Shown here piece by piece: positions 50,711-59,160 of a DNA stretch of 64,000 nt. Position 1 is the first letter of the stretch. Each line of letters begins with the position of its first letter. The DNA is from SURF-21 sp964510515 (lineage in GTDB: Bacteria; Actinomycetota; Geothermincolia; Geothermincolales; RBG-13-55-18): the NCBI GenBank assembly GCA_964510515.1, contig CAZEAU010000009.1, positions 16,214-80,213 on the forward strand, read 5' to 3'. Below the pieces are notes generated by a model. The model saw only the letters and a list, made by a program, of their open reading frames with translations, was not told the DNA's origin and did no database searches. Both the position numbers and the translations under genes were made by a program.

Positions 50711-51508
50711 CTATATCACCTTGTCCCGTCTCAGCAGCAAGGCCAGGTTTCTTCCCGCCTCCTCCGGCGTCTCTCCCTCCACCATGGCGCAGCTCCGCTC
50801 CCGGGAAGGGGCGGAGAGGGCCACCGTCTCGACCAGCCCCTCCCCCGGGGGCTCCAGGGCCAGGTCGGCGAGGGTGAGCACGGTCTGAGGCAGGGCCTTG
50901 GCTGCCTTGATGGCCTGCAGGCTGGGATAGCGCAGGTCTCCTACCTCCCCGGATACGGTGACCAGGACCGGCAGGTCCGCCTCCACCACCTCGTAGCCGT
51001 CGGGAAGTACCCTCTCCACCATCACCCTGCCGTCGCTGACCTCTACCTTCTGGGCCAGGGTGATGGCGGGGATGCCCAGGAGCTGGGCCAGCCCCAGTCC
51101 CACCAGCCCGGCGTTGGTGTCCGCCGCCTGGCGTCCGCAGAGGATGAGGTCGCAGCCCTCCATCCTCTCCACCGCCGCCGCGAGGAGCCGGGCGGTGGCG
51201 AAGGAGTCGAGCGGGGATGCGTCCAGCGCATCGTCCTCGAGCAGCACCGAGGCATCGGCGCCCGCGGCTATCGCCTTGAGGATCACCGCCCGGGATATGC
51301 CCTTTCCCAGCGAGAGCAGGGTTATCCTCGCCCCGCCGGCCTCCTTGACGCGGACGGCCGCCTCCAGGGCGTTCTCGTCGAAGGGGTTGATCACCGGGGG
51401 GATGCCGCGCGGCGTCACCCTGCGCTCCGCCTCATCGACCTCGAAGGAAGAGGGCGGGCCCTCCGGGTCCGGGACCTGCTTGGCGCATACGATTATGTCG
51501 AGGCCCAT
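50711..51508 (-). CDS. etfB: Electron transfer flavoprotein beta subunit
   Basis: A 265-residue EtfB/FixA-type subunit. It begins MGLDIIVCAKQVPDPEGPPS and has the conserved VINPFDENALEAAVRVKE, TLLSLGKGISRAVILKAIA, DLILCGRQAADTNAGLVG (the beta-subunit AMP/FAD loop) and LPVLVTVSGEVGDLRYPSLQ. It binds AMP or, in bifurcating forms, a second FAD. ATG at 51508 lies 10 bases after etfA ends; reversed order (A before B) is less common than BA. 183 bases separate it from the next gene, with no terminator seen. Confidence 0.92.
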   Translation of the reverse strand: MGLDIIVCAKQVPDPEGPPSSFEVDEAERRVTPRGIPPVINPFDENALEAAVRVKEAGGARITLLSLGKGISRAVILKAIAAGADASVLLEDDALDASPLDSFATARLLAAAVERMEGCDLILCGRQAADTNAGLVGLGLAQLLGIPAITLAQKVEVSDGRVMVERVLPDGYEVVEADLPVLVTVSGEVGDLRYPSLQAIKAAKALPQTVLTLADLALEPPGEGLVETVALSAPSRERSCAMVEGETPEEAGRNLALLLRRDKVI

Positions 51509-51518
51509 GACGCACCCC

Positions 51519-52511
51519 CTATTCTCTCGCCGTTTCCCGCAAGGCCGCGGTGAAGGCGGGGAGGACATGCTGCCAGCCGCCCACCACGCCGTAATCCGAG
51601 ACCTTGAAGATGTAAGCGTCAGGATCCTTGTTGACGGCCACGACCTTCCCCGACTCGCCCATGCCCGAGAGGTGCTGGGTGGACCCGGAGATGGCCACCG
51701 CGATGTAGAGCTCGGGCGAGACCACCTTTCCGGTGATGCCCACCTGGCAGGTGGACACGGCCCAGCCCGAGTCGACGGGCGGACGGGACGCCCCCACGGC
51801 GCCGCCCAGCAGGGAGGCGAGCTCCCGCAACTGCGCGAAGCCCTCCTCGCCGCTCATGCCCCTTCCCCCCGATACCACCACCGGGGCTTCCTCCAGCGGG
51901 CATTCCCGGGAGGCAAGGGTCTCTCTTCCCTTGAAGTGCAGCCGGTTGTGTTCGGGGAGCGCGGCCTCAAGGTCCGATACCTCCGCGGCGCCGCCCTGCG
52001 GCGGGAGCGCCTCGCCCACCCGCGCCCTCACCGTGGCCATGACGGAAGCGGTGTTCGCCCTCTGGGTAGCCAGGGCATTGCCTCCGTACACGGGACGGGT
52101 GAAGAGCACGCCGTCCGACGAGTCGGCCCTGACCCCGACGCAGTCGGTGATCAGGGCGCAAGAGAGGGAGAAAGCCAGGCGGGGGAGGAGGTCCTGCCCC
52201 ATGGAGGTATGCCCGGCGAGGAGCACGAAGGGGTGCCGCGCCGTCAGAAAGGAGGTGAGCGCCCCGGCCAGGAGCTCGGGCTCACAGCGGGAGAGGCGAG
52301 GGTCGTCGAGCACGAGCACCTCGGCGGCGGCGTGGGCGGACAGCTCCCGTGCCGCGTCCCCCACCCCGCTTCCCGCGAGGATGATGCAGAGGCGTGTGCC
52401 CAGCGAGGATGAGAGCTCACCTCCCAGCCCCAGGAGTTCAAGGGTCAGCGCGGTGGGCTTCCCCCCCGCGGCCGTCTCCGCCAGGATGTAGATAGTGCGT
52501 GTCTCCGCCAA
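51519..52511 (-). CDS. etfA: Electron transfer flavoprotein alpha subunit
   Basis: A 330-residue EtfA/FixB-type subunit. The C-terminal FAD domain is complete: VVVSGGRGMSGEEGFAQLRE, AVGASRPPVDSGWAVSTCQV, GITGKVVSPELYIAVAISGS and KVVAVNKDPDAYIFKVSDYG. The N-terminal half is shorter and less conserved. Start is TTG at 52511; GGGGAGG is 9 bases upstream and no closer ATG exists. It is the first gene behind a near-consensus promoter at 52666-52693, with a 150-base leader holding a direct repeat. Whether the pair bifurcates electrons cannot be decided by eye. Confidence 0.92.
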   Translation of the reverse strand: MAETRTIYILAETAAGGKPTALTLELLGLGGELSSSLGTRLCIILAGSGVGDAARELSAHAAAEVLVLDDPRLSRCEPELLAGALTSFLTARHPFVLLAGHTSMGQDLLPRLAFSLSCALITDCVGVRADSSDGVLFTRPVYGGNALATQRANTASVMATVRARVGEALPPQGGAAEVSDLEAALPEHNRLHFKGRETLASRECPLEEAPVVVSGGRGMSGEEGFAQLRELASLLGGAVGASRPPVDSGWAVSTCQVGITGKVVSPELYIAVAISGSTQHLSGMGESGKVVAVNKDPDAYIFKVSDYGVVGGWQHVLPAFTAALRETARE

Positions 52512-52557
52512 TCTCCCTTACCTCCCCTTTAAGTTGCCGCGCCCTTATGCCTCTCCG

Positions 52558-52640
52558 GCAGGGAATGATGCCGCAATCGGCCCCCACAGAAAAAGTTCGA
52601 CCCCCGGCCGACTGCGTCCGTTGCATGGAATGATGCCGCG
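52558..52640 (-). repeat. Two-copy 18-bp direct repeat in the etf leader
   Basis: On the plus strand GCAGGGAATGATGCCGCA (52558-52575) and GCATGGAATGATGCCGCG (52623-52640) match at 16 of 18 positions, 65 bases apart (about six helical turns). Both lie between the etfA promoter and start codon, so they are candidates for operator or RNA elements controlling the locus. Confidence 0.6.
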
Positions 52641-52665
52641 ATTTAAACATGACTAGCTGTCACAT

Positions 52666-52693
52666 ATTATCACCGCCGATTTTTCAATGTCAA
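52666..52693 (-). promoter_or_regulatory. Promoter of the etf electron-transfer locus
   Basis: On the minus strand a perfect TTGACA (52693-52688), 16-base spacer and GATAAT (52671-52666). A short palindrome TGAC-TAGCT-GTCA (52650-52662) overlaps the expected start of transcription. No gene was seen in the 52512-53020 gap; a TATAAA at 52929-52934 may serve the plus-strand radical SAM gene. Confidence 0.7.
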
Positions 52694-53020
52694 TAAGATG
52701 AGGGCACGATTTTAACATCCGGCGTGTGGCTCCCGCGGGCCCGCCCCGCGATCGCTCGATACCGCTCTCCTCTTGCGCGGGCCGCGGAGGCGAAAGGGGG
52801 CGCAAAGAACGGGTGAGCGGCCCTTCGTTTCCCCGAAACGTCCGGGCCTCACGCGGAGGCTGGCGTGAAAACACGCGGCCGTGCCCGGCCGCAGCCCCGG
52901 CTCTCTGGCGGCAAACGCCCCGGGCTGGTATAAATATAGGGGCATGAGACGGCGGAGACCTCCGCCCCGGGGGCGCCTGCGGCAACCCCGGCGGTTGCGG
53001 CGACAGCATACGAGGCAGTA

Positions 53021-54550
53021 ATGAACGTTCTATTCGTGCACACCGAGCAGGACCCTTACTCCCCCGATAAGCCCCTGGAGGTCCTGGAGCGGGTGCAGTT
53101 CGGCATCTCCTATATCTCCTCGCTGCTCAAGGAGCGCGGCCACGCCACCAGGCTGGTGGTGCTGTGTGAGGAGACCCTGGGAGATATCGACCGCCACCTG
53201 CGCGATTTCGATCCCGGTCTGGTCTGCTTCACCTCCGTCTTCACCGAATATCACATCATCCTCAAGGCCGCGCAGAGGGTGAAGAGGGGGTATCCGCGGC
53301 GCTTCACCCTGCTCGGCGGCCCCCACGCCACCCTCAAGCCGGAGGGATGCCTGGCGGAGGGGGTCTTCGACGCCGTCTGCGTGGGCGAGGGGGAATACCC
53401 TACCCTGGAGCTGGCGGAGCAGCTGCAGGCGGGCGCCGTCCCCGGCGGCATCCCCAACCTCATCTTCGCGCGCCCGGGCGGAGGGGTGGAGAGGAACGCC
53501 CCCCGCCCCTTCCTGCAGGACCTGGACAGCCTGCCCTTCCCCGACCGCGAGATGTGGGTGCCCTGGTGCGCCAACCCCGGCTCCCGCCCCTCGGTGCTGG
53601 TGGGCAGGGGATGCCCCTTCAACTGTACTTACTGCTGCAATCACGCCCTGCGCAAGACCGCTCCGGGCCGCTACGTGCGCCTGCGCAGCCCGGACAACGT
53701 GGTCGCCGAGCTGGCGGAGATGAAGAGGGCCCAGCCGGGCTTCGGGGAGGCCTACCTCGAGGTGGAGACCCTCGGCGTCGACCGGGAATGGGCCCTGGAG
53801 CTGTGCGAGAAGCTGCGAGAGTTCAACGCGACCCTGCAGTTCCCCATCACCTTCGGGTCCAATCTCAGGGTCACGCCCAACGCGCGATACGACGAGCTCT
53901 TCGCGGCCATGGCCTCCGCCAATTTCCGCTTCCTCAACATCGGGGTGGAGTCGGGGAGCGAGAAGATAAGACGAGAGGTGCTCAACCGCCGCTATTCCAA
54001 CCGGGACATCGTGAGGACGGTGGAGGCGATGAGGCGGCACGGGTTGCAGGTGGGCATCTACAACCTCATCGGCCTGCCCTATGAGACGCCGCGCGATTTC
54101 GGCGAGACGGTGCGGCTCAACCGCGCCTGTCAGCCCGACTGGTTCCTGCTCTCCGTCTTCTATCCCTATCCTGGCACGGAGCTCAGCGACGCCTGTTACC
54201 GCCTCGGGCTCATCGACGGCCCCGCGGATCCCTACCTCGAGCGCCGCAGGCCGGTGCTGGATATGCCCCAGTTCAGCAAGCGGCAGGTGGGCAGGCGGCG
54301 CGACTGGTTCCCGCTGCTTATCTATCGCGGGCACCGGCCCCTGCGCGAGCTGCTGTGGCTGGTGTCGCTGGCCAAGATATATTCGCACCGCAGGCTGGCG
54401 GATGCGCATCGCAGGTTTCTGGAGAGATATTATGGGGGAGCGGAGCGCGATTACCTGGAATCGCCGGAGATGGCCTTCGCGAGTAGGGGCGGCGAGGCCG
54501 GGGCGGCCGGCGTGGAGCTGACCGGCGCGGGGTCGGCAGCCGCGGATTGA
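53021..54550 (+). CDS. B12-binding-domain radical SAM protein
   Basis: A 509-residue enzyme. The N-terminal 150 residues are a cobalamin-binding-type Rossmann domain (FGISYISSLLKERGHATRLV, GLVCFTSVFTEYH, FTLLGGPHATLKPEGCL, DAVCVGEGEYPTLELAEQL). The radical SAM [4Fe-4S] motif CPFNCTYC begins at about residue 200 in VGRGCPFNCTYCCNHALRK, and the TIM barrel has NIGVESGSEKIRREVLNRRY and YNLIGLPYET. Family members methylate unreactive carbons, rearrange rings or modify lipids, tetrapyrroles or peptides. ATG at 53021 follows GAGG. It precedes the thiolase cluster by 55 bases to the next gene, so could belong to the same operon. Substrate unknown. Confidence 0.87.
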   Translation: MNVLFVHTEQDPYSPDKPLEVLERVQFGISYISSLLKERGHATRLVVLCEETLGDIDRHLRDFDPGLVCFTSVFTEYHIILKAAQRVKRGYPRRFTLLGGPHATLKPEGCLAEGVFDAVCVGEGEYPTLELAEQLQAGAVPGGIPNLIFARPGGGVERNAPRPFLQDLDSLPFPDREMWVPWCANPGSRPSVLVGRGCPFNCTYCCNHALRKTAPGRYVRLRSPDNVVAELAEMKRAQPGFGEAYLEVETLGVDREWALELCEKLREFNATLQFPITFGSNLRVTPNARYDELFAAMASANFRFLNIGVESGSEKIRREVLNRRYSNRDIVRTVEAMRRHGLQVGIYNLIGLPYETPRDFGETVRLNRACQPDWFLLSVFYPYPGTELSDACYRLGLIDGPADPYLERRRPVLDMPQFSKRQVGRRRDWFPLLIYRGHRPLRELLWLVSLAKIYSHRRLADAHRRFLERYYGGAERDYLESPEMAFASRGGEAGAAGVELTGAGSAAAD

Positions 54551-54605
54551 GTGAAGAAGGGCGGGCGGCGGGCGTCCGTTCCGGGCATGGGGAGGAGGAG
54601 AGCCG

Positions 54606-54935
54606 GTGGCGGAGCATGTTCATCAGCCGCTGGAGGAGGAGATAAGGAGCATCGCGGGCTACTATATGGTCCTCGAGGAAGGCATGCTAGAATACAGGGG
54701 CCGCGAGTTGCTCTATCTGGTGCAGGCGGCGGCGGTGGAGACGTCCTGTTGTGGGCGTGGAGGCATGGGTTTCATAATGGTCCCCGGCTACGTCAACGCC
54801 CTCAAGTCGCGCTCGAACGACATGGGATTGTGGGTTTCGGATGTGGAGAGGGTGGAGGATGCCGGGGAACGCGAAGAGATCACCGGCTTGCTGCGCGCCA
54901 GGCACCCGGGTTTTCAGCAGGTGAATTTCGCCTGA
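54606..54935 (+). CDS. Small conserved protein with CCG motif, function unknown
   Basis: A 109-residue cytosolic protein that starts with GTG at 54606 behind GGAGGAGA. The core runs YYMVLEEGMLEYRGRELLYL and VETSCCGRGGMGFIMVPGYV and ends PGFQQVNFA. The same sort of small protein, with a SCCG-x-G stretch and a VPGY strand, is familiar from anaerobes, without an assigned role. The adjacent Cys pair could bind metal. It lies 50 bases before the HMG-CoA-synthase-like gene on the same strand and is probably co-transcribed with it. Confidence 0.65.
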   Translation: MAEHVHQPLEEEIRSIAGYYMVLEEGMLEYRGRELLYLVQAAAVETSCCGRGGMGFIMVPGYVNALKSRSNDMGLWVSDVERVEDAGEREEITGLLRARHPGFQQVNFA

Positions 54936-54985
54936 AGAGATGTCGCTGTTGGGTTGTAACAGGTTGGAGAGAAAGGAGGATGGAC

Positions 54986-56446
54986 ATGGTCGGTATCACG
55001 TCCTTTGGCGGCTACGTGCCTCGCTACCGCCTCAACCGCATGATCGTCTTCGGCAGCATGGGCTGGCTGAACCCGGTGATCATCACCAATGCGCGGGGAG
55101 AGAAGGCCGTCGCCAATTTCGACGAGGACGCCATCACCATGGCCGTGGCCGCCGGGATGGACTGCCTCAGGGGGGTGGACCGCTCCGGCATTGACGCGGT
55201 CTATTACGCCAGCACCACCTCGCCTTACAAGGAGAGGCAGAACGCCAACATCGTGGCGGGCGCGCTGGGCGCGAGAGAGGAGATACGCACCGCCGACTTC
55301 GCCGCCTCCCTCAAGGCGGGGACCACGGCGCTGCTCTCCGCCCTGGAGTTCGCGGCCGCGAACAAGGGGGCGAAAGCGGTGGTGTGCGCGGGCGACTGCC
55401 GCCTGGGCAAGATGGCCTCCACCCAGGAGATGGTCTTCGGGGACGGGGGCGGAGCGCTGGCGGTGGGAGACGAGGACGTCATCGCCGCATACAAGGGGAG
55501 CTATTCCGTGTCCTATGACTTCGTGGACCACCTGCGCGGGGCCAACACCAAGTACGACCGCATGTGGGAGGAGCGCTGGATACGCGACCTGGGTTACCAG
55601 GATTTCATCCCCCAGGCGGTGAACGGGCTGTGCGAGAAGTACGGCCTCAGCCCGGCCGATTTCGACAAGGTGATCTATCCCTGCTACTACGGCGGGGCGC
55701 GCAAGAAGATCAACGCCATGTTCGGCGAGGGCGAGGGCAAGGAACAGGACGATATGCTGGCCACCGTCGGCGATACCGGCACCGCCCATCCCCTGCTGAT
55801 GATGGCGGGAGCCCTGGAGACGGCCAAGCCGGGGGAGAAGATCCTGCTCGTCTCCTTCGGCAGCGGTTGCGATGCCCTCTACTTCGAGGTCACCGACGCC
55901 ATCGCCAAGAAGCAGGACGGCCGCGGCGTCTCCCGCTGGTTGGCGCGCCGGGCCGACCTGGACAATTATCAGAAATACCTGGTGTGGAGGGGCATGGCCC
56001 CGCCCGATACGGGCTTGAGGGGCGAGGTGGACAAGGAGACGCGCTGGTCGCTGGTGTGGAGGGATCGCCGCTCCATCCTCGGCCTGTGGGGCGGCAAGTG
56101 CAAGGCCTGCGGCTCCCAGCAGTGGCCTTCCCGCCGCATGTGCGTAAACCCGGAATGCGGGGCGACGGATCAGATGGAGCCGGTTTATCTCGCCGAGAAG
56201 GGGGGCACGGTCTTCTCCTATACCGGAGACATGCTGGCCGCCTCGCTCAATCCCCCCGCCGTGTACGGCACGGTGTCCTTCAACGGCGGCGGCAGGACGG
56301 TGATGGACTTCACCGACTGCACCGTCGAGGACCTGGCGGTGGGCAAGGGCCTCGATTTCAGCTTCCGCATCAAGTTCTATGATCCTAAGCGGGACATCAC
56401 CAACTACTTCTGGAAGGCGATACCCGCGCTTGAGGAGGTGAAGTGA
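54986..56446 (+). CDS. HMG-CoA-synthase-like protein fused to DUF35, catalytic Cys absent
   Basis: A 486-residue protein. Residues 1-330 form a thiolase/KAS-III/HMG-CoA synthase fold: GITSFGGYVPRYRLNR, DAVYYASTTSPYKERQNANI, MVFGDGGGALAVG and DKVIYPCYYGGARKKINAMF. The active-site segment reads TADFAASLKAGTTALL; Leu109 is where archaeal HMG-CoA synthase carries Cys in a C-KAGT motif. The C-terminal 120 residues are a DUF35 Zn-ribbon/OB domain: zinc knuckles CKACG and CVNPEC, then YTGDMLAASLNPPAVYGTVS. ATG at 54986 has AGGAGG 6 bases upstream. In archaea thiolase, HMG-CoA synthase and DUF35 form one complex; here two are fused and the thiolase follows after one base. Confidence 0.85.
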   Translation: MVGITSFGGYVPRYRLNRMIVFGSMGWLNPVIITNARGEKAVANFDEDAITMAVAAGMDCLRGVDRSGIDAVYYASTTSPYKERQNANIVAGALGAREEIRTADFAASLKAGTTALLSALEFAAANKGAKAVVCAGDCRLGKMASTQEMVFGDGGGALAVGDEDVIAAYKGSYSVSYDFVDHLRGANTKYDRMWEERWIRDLGYQDFIPQAVNGLCEKYGLSPADFDKVIYPCYYGGARKKINAMFGEGEGKEQDDMLATVGDTGTAHPLLMMAGALETAKPGEKILLVSFGSGCDALYFEVTDAIAKKQDGRGVSRWLARRADLDNYQKYLVWRGMAPPDTGLRGEVDKETRWSLVWRDRRSILGLWGGKCKACGSQQWPSRRMCVNPECGATDQMEPVYLAEKGGTVFSYTGDMLAASLNPPAVYGTVSFNGGGRTVMDFTDCTVEDLAVGKGLDFSFRIKFYDPKRDITNYFWKAIPALEEVK

Positions 56447-56447
56447 A

Positions 56448-57653
56448 ATGGCGGACGGAATCAGGGACAAGGTGGTCATCCTGGGCATGGGATGCACCAG
56501 GTTCGGTGAGCGCTGGGAGATGGGCGGCAGCGACCTGCTGGTGGAGTCGTTCACCGATGCCATGGAGGACGCCGGCATAGAGAAGAAGGACCTCCAGGCG
56601 GCCTGGGTGGGAGTACACATCGACGAGATCAACATCGGTAAGGGCGGCACCTATACCAGCAATGCGCTGCACCTGCCCTTCCTCCCCGTCACCCGGCTGG
56701 ACAACTTCTGTGCCTCGGGGACGGAAGCCTTCCGGGGCGCGGCCTACGGAGTGGCCTCGGGCGCCTGCGACATCGCCCTGGCCATCGGGGTGGAAAAGCT
56801 CAAGGACACAGGCTACGGCGGCCTTCCCGACTCTCCCGCCTTCGGGCAGGAGGCGATCATGGTCGGGCCCAACGCCACCGCTCCGGGCATGTTCGCGCAG
56901 CTGGCCACGGCCTATGCGGCCAAGCACAACATCAGCATGGACAGGGTCAAGGAGGCCATCACCCACGTCTCCTGGAAGAGCCATCAGAACGGGGTCAAGA
57001 ACCCCCGCGCTCACCTGAGGAGGGCGGTGACCAAGGAGCAGATCATGGGCTCGCCCATGGTGGCCTATCCCCTGGGACTCTTCGACTGCTGCGGCGTCTC
57101 CGACGGCTCGGCGGCGGCCATCGTCTGCACCCCGGAGATAGCCAAGAAGCTCAAGCCCAACGAGACGCTGGTCAAGGTCAAGGCCCTGCAGATCGCGGTG
57201 AGCTCGGGCGAGGAGGCGGCCTTCGACAAGTGGGACGGCGGAAGCCTCATGACCACGCGCGCGGCGGCCAAGCGGGCCTACGAAGAAGCGGGGATCGAGG
57301 ACCCGCGCAAGGAGATCAGCATGATGGAGGTGCACGACTGCTTCTCCATCACCGAGCTGTGCACCATGGAGGACCTCTTCATCTCCCCGGACGGCGGTGC
57401 GCCGGACGACGTGCTCAACGGGTTCTACGACCTGGACGGGCAGATACCGTGCCAGCCCGACGGGGGGCTGAAGTGCTTCGGACACCCCATCGGCGCTTCC
57501 GGACTGAGGATGATCTTCGAGATGTACAACCAGTTCCTGGGGCGCTGGCCCGAGGACCGCGCGGTCAAGGACCCCAAGTTCGGTCTCACCCACAACCTGG
57601 GAGGAGTGCCCAACAACAACGTGTGCTCCATCGCCATCTTCGGCGTGGACTGA
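56448..57653 (+). CDS. Acetyl-CoA acetyltransferase-like thiolase (SCP-x type)
   Basis: A 401-residue thiolase with an intact active site: Cys88 in RLDNFCASGTEAF, His in MMEVHDCFSITEL and the Cys/His pair in LKCFGHPIGASG. It thus has all residues for acyl transfer to or from CoA. Its architecture is that of SCP-x/lipid-transfer thiolases and the archaeal acetoacetyl-CoA thiolase, which work with DUF35 proteins. ATG at 56448 follows the previous stop by one base with GAGG upstream, so it is translationally coupled to the HMG-CoA-synthase-like fusion. A strong terminator ends the unit. Substrates likely short acyl-CoAs, not proven. Confidence 0.9.
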   Translation: MADGIRDKVVILGMGCTRFGERWEMGGSDLLVESFTDAMEDAGIEKKDLQAAWVGVHIDEINIGKGGTYTSNALHLPFLPVTRLDNFCASGTEAFRGAAYGVASGACDIALAIGVEKLKDTGYGGLPDSPAFGQEAIMVGPNATAPGMFAQLATAYAAKHNISMDRVKEAITHVSWKSHQNGVKNPRAHLRRAVTKEQIMGSPMVAYPLGLFDCCGVSDGSAAAIVCTPEIAKKLKPNETLVKVKALQIAVSSGEEAAFDKWDGGSLMTTRAAAKRAYEEAGIEDPRKEISMMEVHDCFSITELCTMEDLFISPDGGAPDDVLNGFYDLDGQIPCQPDGGLKCFGHPIGASGLRMIFEMYNQFLGRWPEDRAVKDPKFGLTHNLGGVPNNNVCSIAIFGVD

Positions 57654-57664
57654 GCACTGGCAGT

Positions 57665-57696
57665 AAAAAGGGCGCGGACCTCTCCGCGCCCTTTTT
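57665..57696 (+). terminator. Strong intrinsic terminator after the thiolase gene
   Basis: A perfect 14-bp stem, AAAAAGGGCGCGGA (57665-57678), loop CCTC, TCCGCGCCCTTTTT (57683-57696), beginning 11 bases after the thiolase stop. With A-rich and T-rich flanks it could act in both directions. It separates the HMG-CoA-synthase/thiolase unit from the FabK-like gene. Confidence 0.95.
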
Positions 57697-58163
57697 CATC
57701 CCCCCGGATGGGGTCAGGTCTTGTTCTTTGCCTGCTCCGCTATCTTCCCTGTTCGCACCAGGGGTTTTGCCTCGGGTTTGCAAGACGTGGCCCCGGCCGA
57801 TGAGCGCGGCGCGGAATGACCCCCCTCCGGCCCTGTCCGAGGGCGAGCCCGCGGGCAGGGCCGGGCGCGATAGGGGGGTCCGCTCGGGTTAGGGTTATAA
57901 TATGCGGGCCGGGCGGCGTCTACCGCGCGGCGGAGCTGCTGCGTGGAGTACGCGTAGGCAGCGGCTACGGCAGTCTCTGCATGGAACAGGAACATCTGTC
58001 GCTCGCCCTGGACGGCGGCGTGAGCCTCACCGGGGGGATGTGCGGGGAGCTGGCGGAGTGCATGCAGGGGTGCGCGTCGTGAGCCGCCATCAAGGAACGG
58101 TGCCGGGCGCGGGCGCGGGGGCTCATCTCCGCCAACACCGTCTTCGCGAGATAAGGAGGCCAT
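57697..58163. other. 467-base gap before the FabK-like gene
   Basis: It holds ATGGGGTCAGGTCTTG at 57710, a motif type seen in dispersed bacterial repeats, and a perfect TATAAT at 57896-57901 about 260 bases ahead of the FabK-like start. A 33-codon frame at 57980-58081 has no ribosome site. No gene is supported; GAGG just ahead of 58164 is the ribosome site for the next gene. Confidence 0.5.
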
Positions 58164-59099
58164 ATGAGGAGCAGGGTTCCGGGCATACTGGGCATCGAGC
58201 ATCCCGTGCTGCAGGGTGGGATGATATGGGTATCCGACGCGGGGCTGGCGGCCGCCGTCTCCGAGGCCGGCGGCCTGGGGGTCATCGGGGCGGGAGGGAT
58301 GCCGCCGGAGACGGTGCGGGAGGAGATAGCGAGGGCGCGGGAGCTGACCGCGAAGCCCTTTGGCGTCAACGTCCCCGTCATCAGCCCTTTCGCCGAGGGC
58401 ATCTTCGCGACCGCCGCCGCCATGGGGGTGCCCGTGCTCACCACCTCGGCGGGCAATCCCATGACCTTCACCTCGCGCGCCGCGGAGGCGGGCATGAAGG
58501 TGGTGCACGTGGTCTCCAACGTGCGCATGGCGCGCAAAGCGCAGGAGGCCGGGGTGGACATCATCGTGGCCGAGGGATATGAGGCCGGCGGCCATAACGG
58601 TTTCGACGAGATAACCACCCTGGTGTTGCTCCCCCAGGTGGTGGACGCGGTGGAGGTGCCGGTGGTCGCCGCCGGAGGCATCGGCGACGCGCGCGGCATG
58701 GCGGCGGCCTTCGCGCTGGGGGCCGAGGGCGTGCAGCTCGGCACGCGTTTCCTGGCCAGCCGGGAAAGCTCGGCGCACCCCAGATACAAGGAGCTCATCC
58801 TTTCCGCGGACGACCGTTCCACGGTCATCACCGGCAGGGCCCTCGGGCCCACACGGGTGCTCCGCAACCGCCTGGCGGAGGCGATACTGCAGGCGGAGAG
58901 GGAGGGCATGCCTCCCGATGAGCTGCAGGAGATGATAGGCTCCGGGCGCTCGGTCAAGGCCTGCCTGGAGGGCGACCTCGACGAGGGGTCTTTCATGAGC
59001 GGCCAGGTGGCGGGCATGATCGAGGAGATCAAGACCGCGGCGGAGATCATGGCGGAACTGGTAGAGGGCTGCAGGCGCATCTGCGCCGCCCTGAGATGA
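58164..59099 (+). CDS. FabK/nitronate monooxygenase-like flavoprotein
   Basis: A 311-residue FMN TIM-barrel protein of the 2-nitropropane dioxygenase/FabK family. It has HPVLQGGMIWVSDAGLAAAV, GFGVNVP-like PFGVNVPVISPFAEGIF, VAEGYEAGGHNGFDEITTLV (the conserved GGHxG FMN motif), PVVAAGGIGDARGMAAAFAL and GAEGVQLGTRFLAS. The pattern is closer to enoyl-ACP reductase II (FabK) than to true nitronate monooxygenases, and an enoyl-reductase role suits an anaerobe near acyl-CoA enzymes. ATG at 58164 has GGAGG 5 bases upstream. The methyltransferase gene follows after 61 bases. Confidence 0.87.
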   Translation: MRSRVPGILGIEHPVLQGGMIWVSDAGLAAAVSEAGGLGVIGAGGMPPETVREEIARARELTAKPFGVNVPVISPFAEGIFATAAAMGVPVLTTSAGNPMTFTSRAAEAGMKVVHVVSNVRMARKAQEAGVDIIVAEGYEAGGHNGFDEITTLVLLPQVVDAVEVPVVAAGGIGDARGMAAAFALGAEGVQLGTRFLASRESSAHPRYKELILSADDRSTVITGRALGPTRVLRNRLAEAILQAEREGMPPDELQEMIGSGRSVKACLEGDLDEGSFMSGQVAGMIEEIKTAAEIMAELVEGCRRICAALR

Positions 59100-59160
59100 C
59101 GGCCCGCCTCGCGGCGGGGCGGAAGAGAGAGCGCAAGGTGCGAGGAGAGGGAGCATCGAT

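Noticed and set aside
57980..58081. 33-codon leader peptide gene
   Set aside because: No ribosome binding site, no conservation signal and no terminator linked to it.
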